The notes beneath the pieces are model-generated. The model saw nothing but the letters and a program-made list of their open reading frames with translations, was not told the DNA's origin and made no database searches. A DNA stretch of 21,068 nucleotides, taken from JAHFPN01 sp036559465 (lineage in GTDB: Bacteria > Pseudomonadota > Alphaproteobacteria > Rhizobiales > Xanthobacteraceae). Shown here one piece after another: positions 15,122 through 21,068 of the stretch (its first letter is position 1; every line of letters begins with the position of its first letter). The stretch spans positions 1 through 21,068 of the forward strand of contig DATBTC010000116.1 in assembly GCA_036559465.1 (NCBI GenBank). Reading direction: 5' to 3'. Made by a program: the position numbers and the translations under genes.

Positions 15122-15757
15122 CTATGCGCCGCGGCGGGCCGCGTCAGCGCCGGCCGCGACTCCGAGCGCCGTCACAAGCGCAGCGACATTCGCGCGTCCG
15201 GTGAATTCCTCGTGCATGCTGATCAGATTGGTGCGCAGATTGCTCGTCACGATCTCGTTGGCGCTTCCGCGCAAGCGCTGGTGGATCGGAAGATTGTCGT
15301 AGAACTGCGGAGCGATCTGCAGCGGTATGTCCTTCACGCGCTTGGGCGGGTGCAGCGCGATATGGATGATCCGCAGCCCGAGCGCACTACGCGCTTCGGT
15401 CCAGGCCGTGGGTTCGATCGGCTTGGGCACCGGGTAGCGATCGATGATCTCGAACGCCGCCGCCTGCAGCGCCTCCGCGAGCGGCATCGCGCCCTTGGCG
15501 TGCGGGCGCAGCACCCCATCCACCATCTCGACGACGCAGGAAAGCGTAAGCGGGTAGGACTTCCAGCGCGCTTCATCGACCGCCGCCATGAATGTCGGCT
15601 CCCTGACCAGCGAGGAGAACGACGGACCGGAAACCGCCCGCGAGAAGTCGAAAATTCCCTTTTGCGTCAGGAACGCCGCATGGCTGTCGAGAAATTCGAT
15701 CAGCGCCGGGCGGTTGTCGATCGGCGTCGGGCGGCGGAACCAGTCGAGAAAACCCAT
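15122..15757 (-). CDS. Conserved hypothetical protein, partner of the exonuclease-DUF294 protein
   Basis: I do not recognise a named family. The 211-aa product begins MGFLDWFRRPTPID, has an Arg-flanked Trp/Phe start, then a mixed helical domain with the segment WKSYPLTLSCVVEMVDGV and a C-terminal LRTNLISMHEEFTGRANV followed by an Ala-rich tail. There is no signal peptide or convincing membrane helix. I start at ATG 15755-15757; 45 extra codons in the longer frame run into the opposite gene's leader and look non-coding. It is the first gene of the minus-strand row and precedes the exonuclease fusion by 7 nt, so the two products probably act together. Confidence 0.75.
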   Translation of the reverse strand: MGFLDWFRRPTPIDNRPALIEFLDSHAAFLTQKGIFDFSRAVSGPSFSSLVREPTFMAAVDEARWKSYPLTLSCVVEMVDGVLRPHAKGAMPLAEALQAAAFEIIDRYPVPKPIEPTAWTEARSALGLRIIHIALHPPKRVKDIPLQIAPQFYDNLPIHQRLRGSANEIVTSNLRTNLISMHEEFTGRANVAALVTALGVAAGADAARRGA

Positions 15758-15894
15758 AATTCTACTCACGCTTCTGCTTGCGACTCCGCTTGCGCGCGCG
15801 ACCGTACAGCCCGGCATGGACAAGGTGGGTAGGCTATGATCCCCTTGTTCCGCAAGGCTCCTGCCCGCGTGGGCAGAGTGACGCAGGAGCAAGG
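15758..15894. promoter_or_regulatory. Divergent promoter region with paired leader hairpins
   Basis: This 137-bp gap separates the minus-strand exonuclease row from the plus-strand sensor kinase and must hold both promoters. Two adjacent small stem-loops precede the kinase start: CCTTG/CAAGG (15843-15857) and CTGCCC/GGGCAG with a 4-nt loop (15861-15876), the latter ending 18 nt before the ATG. No clear -35/-10 pair was found. Confidence 0.4.
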
Positions 15895-18800
15895 ATGCTG
15901 CAAGGCTGGGTCGTTGTCGGCATTGCGCTCGCCTATATCGGATTTCTATTCGGAGTGGCGAGCTACGGCGACCGCATGCGAGCTCGCTGGGGCGCGCGTG
16001 GCAGCCGCCCGCTGATCTATCCGCTTACGCTCGCGGTCTACTGCACCTCCTGGACCTTCTTCGGCTCGGTCGGCTTCGCCACCAAGAATGGGCTCGACTT
16101 CCTCACCATTTACTTGGGGCCGATCCTGATGATCGGGCTGGGCTATCCGCTCATCCTGAAAATGCTGCGGCTGGCTAAGACGCAGAACATCACCTCAATC
16201 GCCGACTTCATCGCTGCGCGCTACGGCAAGAGCCAGCTCGTCGCCGCGATCGTGACCCTCGTCGCCGTGATCGGTGCAGTGCCCTATATCGCGCTACAAC
16301 TGAAAGCCGTCTCCTCCTCGCTGCTGACCATTCTCGGCCAACAACAAATCCCGGTGTCGTCGATCCCGGTCGTCGGCGACCTCGCACTCCTGGTCGCCGT
16401 CACCATGGCGGCGTTCGCGGTCTTGTTCGGCACGCGCCATATCGACGCCACCGAGCACCAGGAAGGCCTGATGCTCGCGATCGCGACCGAGTCGCTGATC
16501 AAGCTCGTCGCCTTCCTGGTCGTGGGCATCTTCGTCACCTTCTTCCTGTTCGATGGCCCGCGCGACCTGCTCGCCAAGGCGGCCGCCAAGGGCGACATTC
16601 TCCCGGTCTTCACCGATGGCATCAATCCAGCGACCTGGATGACGATGACGTTGCTGTCTTTCCTCGCCATCGTGCTCTTGCCGCGCCAGTTCCACGTCAC
16701 CGTGGTCGAGAACAACGACGAGACCGACGTTCGGCGCGCGTCGTGGCTGTTCCCGCTCTATCTCGTATTGATCAACCTGTTCGTAGTGCCGATCGCCATC
16801 GCGGGCCTGGTGTTGTTCCCCAAGGGCAGTGTCGACAGCGACATGTTCGTGCTGGCGCTCCCGCTCTCGGCCGGCGCCGAAACCATGGCACTGCTGGCAT
16901 TCATCGGCGGCCTCTCCGCCGCGACCGCCATGGTCATCGTCGAGAGCATCGCCGTCTCCATCATGGTGTCGAACGACATCGTGGTGCCGCTGATCCTGCG
17001 CGGCCGCGGCATCGGCACGGTGCTCGGCCAGGGCGCCAACCGCGAGGACATGGGCAAGCTTCTGTTGCGCTCCCGCCGTTTCGCGATCTTCGGCGTGCTC
17101 TTCCTCGCCTATCTCTACTATCACACGGCCGGCGAGGCGCAGCTGGTGCAGATCGGGCTGCTGTCGTTCGCGGCCGTCGCGCAATTCGGCCCGGCTTTTT
17201 TCGGCGGATTGTTCTGGCAAGGCGCGACCGCGCGCGGCGCGATCGCGGGACTCGCGATCGGCGTCGGTGTCTGGGCCTATACGCTGCTGCTGCCGAGCTT
17301 CGTCGCCACAGGGATTCTCGACCGGACGATCCTCGATCTCGGCCTGTTCGGCATTCAGGACCTGAGACCGCAGGCTTTGTTCGGCATCGACGCGGAGCCG
17401 CTCACCCACGGCGTGTTCTGGAGCCTCGGACTCAATGTGCTGGCCTTCATCGGCGTTTCGCTCGTCACGTCCGCGACGCCGATCGAGCGTATGCAGGCCA
17501 GCGTATTCGTGCGTTCCGAGAGCGCTCCGATGGCGCCGGGCTTCCGGCTCTGGCGCTCTTCCGTCACCGTCGGCGAACTCATCAGCACCGTCTCCCGCTA
17601 TCTCGGCGAGGAACGAACGCGCCGCTCCTTCGAAAGCTTCGCCCAGACGCGGCGCCTGTCGCTTGAGCCCGGCAGCGAAGCCGACATCCACCTGCTGCGC
17701 TATGCCGAGCACATCCTCGCGTCGGCGATCGGCGGCGCCTCCTCGCGACTCGTGCTGTCGCTGCTCTTGCGCAAAGGCGCGGTCTCGCCGAAAGCGGCGC
17801 TAAAACTGCTCGACGACGCCTCCGCCGCGATCCAGTACAACCGCGAAATCCTCCAATCCGCCCTCGATCACGTGCGCCAGGGCATCGTCGTGTTCGACAA
17901 GGATCTGCAGCTGATCTGCTGGAACCGGGAGTTCGGCGAGATGTTTGACCTGCCGCCCGATCTGGTGCGGGTCGGCGTCGGCCTCGACCAAATCCTGCGC
18001 CGCACCGCCGACCGCGGCGATTTCGGCCCCGGGCTGGTCGAACACCTAGTCGCCGACCGGGTCGAGCGTTACACGACGCGTACCGAGAGCTTCCTGGAAC
18101 GCCTGCCGATGCGCGGCATCGTGGTCGAGGCGCGCTCCAACCCCATGCCTGACGGCGGCTTCGTCGTCACCTATACCGACATCACGCCCACGGTCGAGGC
18201 GGCCGAGGCGCTCGAGCGCGCCAACGAGAATCTGGAGCGGCGCGTCCATGAGCGCACCGAGGAGCTGACACGCCTCAATCAAGCGCTCGCCCGTGCCAAG
18301 TCTGAGGCCGATGAAGCGAACATTTCCAAGACACGCTTTCTCGCCGCCGCCAGCCACGACATCTTGCAGCCGCTCAACGCGGCACGGCTCTATGCGACGA
18401 GTCTGGTCGAGCGCAAAAGCATGGGCGAGGACGCCAAGCTCGCCGCCAATATCGACGCGTCGCTGGAAGCGGTCGAGGAAATCCTAGGCGCGCTGCTCGA
18501 TATCTCCCGCCTCGACACCGGCGCGATGAAGCCGGATCTCTCGAGCTTCGCCATCGACGAAATCCTGAGCCAGCTCGAGGTCGAGTTCGCTCCGCTCGCG
18601 GCGGAGAAAGGGCTCAGACTCACTTTCGTACCGTCCTCGCTCGCGGTGCGGACCGACCGGCGGCTTCTGCGCCGGCTCTTGCAGAACCTTGTCTCCAACG
18701 CGGTCAAATACACGCCCAAGGGACGCGTGCTCGTCGGCTGCCGCCGGCGGCGCGGCCGCGTCCGCATCGAGATCACCGACACCGGGCTTGGCATCCCGAC

Positions 18801-19425
18801 CTCGAAACAGAAGATCGTCTTCAAGGAATTCCACCGGCTGGACCAGGGCGCCAAGGCGGCGCGTGGCCTCGGCCTCGGTCTTTCGATCGTGGAACGCATC
18901 GCCCGCATTCTCGACCACAAGATCGGCCTGCGCTCGGCGCCCGGAAAAGGCTCGACATTCTCCGTGGAAGTGCCTGTCGCGGCCGCGGTCACCGGCAAGA
19001 CCGCCGCACGGCCCACGGCGGCAATCCCGGCGACGCCGCTCGAAGGCGTCATCGTGCTGTGCATCGAAAACGAGCCGCAAGTGCTGGCCGGCATGGAGGC
19101 GCTGTTGTCGAACTGGGGCACGCATGTGCTCGGCGCATCGGATCTCGAAGCGGCGCTTGCCTTGATCAAGAAGAGCGGCGTGCGGCCGGACGTTCTGCTC
19201 ATCGACTATCACCTGGACGAGGGCAATGGCGTCGATGCGATCGTCCGGCTCCGGCAGGATTTCGGCGCGGATCTGCCAGCCGTGCTGATTACCGCCGACC
19301 GCAGCCCGAAGGTACGCGAGGACGCGCGCACGATCGCCGTACCCGTGCTGAACAAGCCGGTGAAACCGGCGGCGCTTCGTGCCTTCCTCGCGCAGTGGCG
19401 CGTCGCGCGCCCGGCCGCCGAGTAG
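15895..19425 (+). CDS. Hybrid sensor histidine kinase with SSS-transporter sensor domain (CrbS/MxtR type)
   Basis: The 1176-aa inner-membrane protein has a sodium:solute symporter-like domain with about 13 membrane helices (1-540), a STAC-type linker (about 546-640), a PAS-like domain (650-760), a coiled coil, and a HisKA domain with H821 in AASHDILQPLNAARL. A HATPase follows with NLVSNAVKYT, DTGLGIP and GLGLGLSI, and a C-terminal receiver has D1104 in LLIDYHL. CrbS/MxtR kinases sense short-chain carboxylate status and activate acetate use through a LuxR-type partner. Start ATG 15895 has a GGAG 5 nt upstream and begins the first membrane helix. The partner regulator gene is convergent, ending 14 nt away. 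The acetate role is inferred from family and context. Confidence 0.9.
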   Translation: MLQGWVVVGIALAYIGFLFGVASYGDRMRARWGARGSRPLIYPLTLAVYCTSWTFFGSVGFATKNGLDFLTIYLGPILMIGLGYPLILKMLRLAKTQNITSIADFIAARYGKSQLVAAIVTLVAVIGAVPYIALQLKAVSSSLLTILGQQQIPVSSIPVVGDLALLVAVTMAAFAVLFGTRHIDATEHQEGLMLAIATESLIKLVAFLVVGIFVTFFLFDGPRDLLAKAAAKGDILPVFTDGINPATWMTMTLLSFLAIVLLPRQFHVTVVENNDETDVRRASWLFPLYLVLINLFVVPIAIAGLVLFPKGSVDSDMFVLALPLSAGAETMALLAFIGGLSAATAMVIVESIAVSIMVSNDIVVPLILRGRGIGTVLGQGANREDMGKLLLRSRRFAIFGVLFLAYLYYHTAGEAQLVQIGLLSFAAVAQFGPAFFGGLFWQGATARGAIAGLAIGVGVWAYTLLLPSFVATGILDRTILDLGLFGIQDLRPQALFGIDAEPLTHGVFWSLGLNVLAFIGVSLVTSATPIERMQASVFVRSESAPMAPGFRLWRSSVTVGELISTVSRYLGEERTRRSFESFAQTRRLSLEPGSEADIHLLRYAEHILASAIGGASSRLVLSLLLRKGAVSPKAALKLLDDASAAIQYNREILQSALDHVRQGIVVFDKDLQLICWNREFGEMFDLPPDLVRVGVGLDQILRRTADRGDFGPGLVEHLVADRVERYTTRTESFLERLPMRGIVVEARSNPMPDGGFVVTYTDITPTVEAAEALERANENLERRVHERTEELTRLNQALARAKSEADEANISKTRFLAAASHDILQPLNAARLYATSLVERKSMGEDAKLAANIDASLEAVEEILGALLDISRLDTGAMKPDLSSFAIDEILSQLEVEFAPLAAEKGLRLTFVPSSLAVRTDRRLLRRLLQNLVSNAVKYTPKGRVLVGCRRRRGRVRIEITDTGLGIPTSKQKIVFKEFHRLDQGAKAARGLGLGLSIVERIARILDHKIGLRSAPGKGSTFSVEVPVAAAVTGKTAARPTAAIPATPLEGVIVLCIENEPQVLAGMEALLSNWGTHVLGASDLEAALALIKKSGVRPDVLLIDYHLDEGNGVDAIVRLRQDFGADLPAVLITADRSPKVREDARTIAVPVLNKPVKPAALRAFLAQWRVARPAAE

Positions 19426-19439
19426 GCCCCCTCAATCGA

Positions 19440-20108
19440 TCAATTGACCGACTGCGGCCACTGCCCGACTTCGATCTTGGCCGCCGCGATGACCGCTTGC
19501 GTCCGGCTTTCAACTCCGAGCTTCTGCAGGATCGCCGAGACGTGCGCCTTCACCGTCGCCTCGGACACGCTGAGCTCGTAGGCGATCTGCTTGTTGAGCA
19601 GCCCTTCCGACAGCATCATCAACACGCGCACCTGCTGCGGCGTAAGCGTCGAGAGCCGCTGCACCAGATCGCGCGTCGCCTTATCGGAACCGCCGGAAAG
19701 ATCGACGTCCGGCGGCGTCCATACTTCGCCCGCCAGCACCCGGCGAATCGCTTCGCGCATGATGTCGACGCCGAGCGTCTTGGGCAGAAAACCGGACGCG
19801 CCGAATTCCATGCAGTGCCGGATGACGTCGGGCTCCTCGGTCGCCGACACGACGACCACCGGAACGCCGGGAAACTGCGCGCGCAAATAAAGCAGTCCGG
19901 AAAAGCCGCGCACGCCCGGCATTGCAAGATCGAGCAGCACGAGATCCATGTCCGCTTCGCGCTCGAGCAACTTCTGCAATTCGTCGAAGCCGCCCGCCTC
20001 GTAGATTTTCGCCGCGCCGAACTGCGCGGATACCGCCGCCTTGAGCGCACCGCGGAACAGCGGATGATCGTCGGCGATCACGAAGCGGTAGGACGCGGAC
20101 GCTTCCAC
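19440..20108 (-). CDS. LuxR/FixJ-type response regulator (CrbR/ErdR type)
   Basis: The 222-aa regulator has an N-terminal receiver with acidic pair D13/D14, phospho-acceptor D60 in VLLDLAMPG, and K110 in FLPKT. The C terminus is a LuxR-type helix-turn-helix starting LSTLTPQQVRVL, with NKQIAYELSVSEATVKAH as the recognition region. It is the likely partner of the adjacent kinase. In Vibrio and Pseudomonas homologous regulators activate acetyl-CoA synthetase and acetate-uptake genes. The start is GTG (20106-20108), with GGGGAGG 8 nt upstream. It is divergent from the DUF4212/symporter genes, its probable targets. Confidence 0.93.
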   Translation of the reverse strand: MEASASYRFVIADDHPLFRGALKAAVSAQFGAAKIYEAGGFDELQKLLEREADMDLVLLDLAMPGVRGFSGLLYLRAQFPGVPVVVVSATEEPDVIRHCMEFGASGFLPKTLGVDIMREAIRRVLAGEVWTPPDVDLSGGSDKATRDLVQRLSTLTPQQVRVLMMLSEGLLNKQIAYELSVSEATVKAHVSAILQKLGVESRTQAVIAAAKIEVGQWPQSVN

Positions 20109-20470
20109 GGACCGAACCTCCCCAGCCTGCGCGCGAATCTGCGGCGCGGGCTGTATGAATTTCGCAGTCGCGCGGAGCAGAACGACAGCGAGCGCAGCCT
20201 TTTCACGCCTCGGCGGCGCGAAAAATTTCTTCAGCGGCTCAAACGGTTAGTACCAAGGGGGCCGCCGAAAGTCGTATAGGGACGCTAGTTAACGCGGTGT
20301 TAATGTTTGTGGCAAGGACCCGCGCCGAAGAGAAACGAAGCGTGGGCCGTGGTTGGAGGAACGTCTTTCGGTTCCCGAATTCTGGCAGCCGGCGTTCTCC
20401 GCAACTCGAAGCAGGGGCGATGCGGCACGGCTGTGCCGCGAGCCGCAGCGCATTAGGAGGGCTTGAGCAA
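20109..20470. promoter_or_regulatory. 362-bp divergent regulatory region
   Basis: No gene is seen here. It separates the response regulator (minus) from the DUF4212/symporter genes (plus). A TTAAC-N5-GTTAA inverted repeat lies at 20289-20303. On the minus strand TTGCCA (20310-20315) and TTAACT (20287-20292) are 17 bp apart and could be a promoter for the regulator, in which case the repeat overlaps it. A 7-bp GC stem with a 4-nt loop lies in the symporter leader at 20422-20439. Confidence 0.45.
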
Positions 20471-20734
20471 ATGTCAAAAGAAAACGACGAAGCGCACTGG
20501 GCGAAGACGACCAGGCTGATGTTCATCCATCTCGGGGTCTGGGTCTTCTTCGGCTACATCATCCACATGTTCGTCAACCAGCTGAACTTGATCACCATCC
20601 CGGTGCTCAAATTCCCGCTCGGCTTCTATATGGCCGCGCAAGGCTCGCTGATCGTGTTCGTGGTCATGCTGTTCATGTTCGCCAGACAGCAGGACGCCAT
20701 CGACCGCGAATTCGGCGTGGCCGAAGACGACTGA
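20471..20734 (+). CDS. DUF4212 small subunit of a sodium:solute symporter
   Basis: An 87-aa membrane protein with two hydrophobic segments (FIHLGVWVFFGYIIHMFV and FYMAAQGSLIVFVVMLFMF), typical of the DUF4212 proteins that precede VC_2705-type symporters. The short cytoplasmic N terminus (MSKENDEAHWAKTTRL) and the acidic end are usual. The ATG at 20471 has AGGAGG about 9 nt upstream, so the in-frame sequence before it is not coding. It is 14 nt from the symporter start, one transcription unit. It probably assists symporter assembly or activity, like YjcH with ActP. Confidence 0.92.
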   Translation: MSKENDEAHWAKTTRLMFIHLGVWVFFGYIIHMFVNQLNLITIPVLKFPLGFYMAAQGSLIVFVVMLFMFARQQDAIDREFGVAEDD

Positions 20735-20748
20735 GGGGGAAACAGATC

Positions 20749-21068
20749 ATGGCTACTCAAACTACAACTGCCGCGGACGCCTTTTATAAACAGCTCGGGC
20801 GTATGTACGGCACCTATACGGGTGGCTTCATCGCGTTCATCGTCTTCCTCGCCATCCTCGAGCAGGTTGGCGTCCCGAACAGAATCCTCGGCTATCTGTT
20901 CGTGTTCTTCACCCTCGCGGTGTACGCCATCATCGGCGTCGCGACGCGCACAGCACAGATTTCCGAGTACTACGTCGCCGGCCGGCGGGTGCCGGCACTC
21001 TACAACGGCATGGCGACCGGCGCCGACTGGATGTCGGCGGCCTCGTTCGTCGGCATGGCCGGCACGCT
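20749..21068 (+). CDS. Sodium:solute symporter, ActP/VC_2705-like (partial, runs off the window)
   Basis: The first 106 codons are visible, from ATG 20749 with a GGGGGA Shine-Dalgarno in the upstream intergenic space. They encode a polar N terminus (MATQTTTAADAFYKQLGR), two membrane segments, then EYYVAGRRVPALYNGMA and DWMSAASFVGMAG, which is the N-terminal signature of the SSS family. Together with DUF4212 and CrbS/CrbR-type regulators this is most probably an acetate or other short-chain carboxylate permease. The C terminus and an expected nearby acetyl-CoA synthetase gene would be beyond the edge. Confidence 0.92.
   Translation, partial: MATQTTTAADAFYKQLGRMYGTYTGGFIAFIVFLAILEQVGVPNRILGYLFVFFTLAVYAIIGVATRTAQISEYYVAGRRVPALYNGMATGADWMSAASFVGMAGT

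Noticed and set aside
15778..15894. Upstream in-frame extension of the sensor kinase
   Set aside because: The extra 39 codons give no membrane or family sequence and cover the divergent promoter gap. ATG 15895 has a ribosome site and begins the first membrane helix.
16294..17712. Minus-strand open frame of 472 codons
   Set aside because: It is antisense to the sensor kinase and composed mostly of D, E, R, H and Q, typical of a shadow frame.
20310..20326. TGGCA-containing stretch as a sigma-54 promoter for the symporter
   Set aside because: The GC doublet expected 10 nt after the GG is not in register (CG is there), and the kinase/regulator pair is of a type that does not use sigma-54.

Overview
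The window is GC-rich, gene-dense chromosomal DNA from an alphaproteobacterium, most likely a member of the Hyphomicrobiales (Rhizobiales). The main evidence is the minus-strand order murA, DUF2948, hisD, UPF0262, low-molecular-weight phosphatase, maf, yacG, tRNA-Phe, which I recall as a conserved core block of that order. I see no insertion sequence, CRISPR array, prophage or integrase. Genus-level placement is not supported.

Region 1 (1-5534) is the housekeeping block. At the left edge are the last codons of an unidentified plus-strand gene, a strong hairpin terminator and tRNA-Phe(GAA) on the minus strand. From 5534 down to 274 runs a tight minus-strand gene row: a 52-aa basic protein, murA (peptidoglycan precursor synthesis), a DUF2948 protein, hisD (last steps of histidine synthesis), a UPF0262 protein, a phosphatase-like protein, maf and yacG. 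Several junctions are 1-10 nt apart or overlap as ATGA. As I recall the conserved order, infA should lie between the phosphatase and maf; here it is absent.

Region 2 (5647-10536) has tRNA-Thr(GGT) on plus, with its 3' end copied in a perfect 24-bp tandem repeat. It faces a minus-strand three-gene operon for a 2-oxoacid:ferredoxin oxidoreductase: a GltD-like flavoprotein with C-terminal ferredoxin domains, then korA (fused gamma-alpha) and korB. The flavoprotein probably connects the ferredoxin-level electrons of KorAB to NAD(P)H.

Region 3 (10537-11353) is a 541-bp intergenic stretch with a 38-bp near-perfect palindrome and several smaller hairpins, then a small exported protein with a Lys/Asp-rich tail.

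Region 4 (11352-21068) has a minus-strand row (15757 to 11352) of an unknown 211-aa protein, a DnaQ exonuclease-CBS-DUF294 fusion, mscL and an AbrB-family membrane protein. Divergent from it is a 1176-aa hybrid sensor kinase with a sodium-symporter-like sensor domain (CrbS/MxtR type), convergent with a LuxR-type response regulator (CrbR/ErdR type). Divergent from the regulator are a DUF4212 small subunit and the start of a sodium:solute symporter. Related loci control acetate uptake and acetyl-CoA synthetase (the 'acetate switch'). The best candidate for under-described biology is the exonuclease/CBS/DUF294 protein with its unknown partner, placed beside this sensory and transport module.
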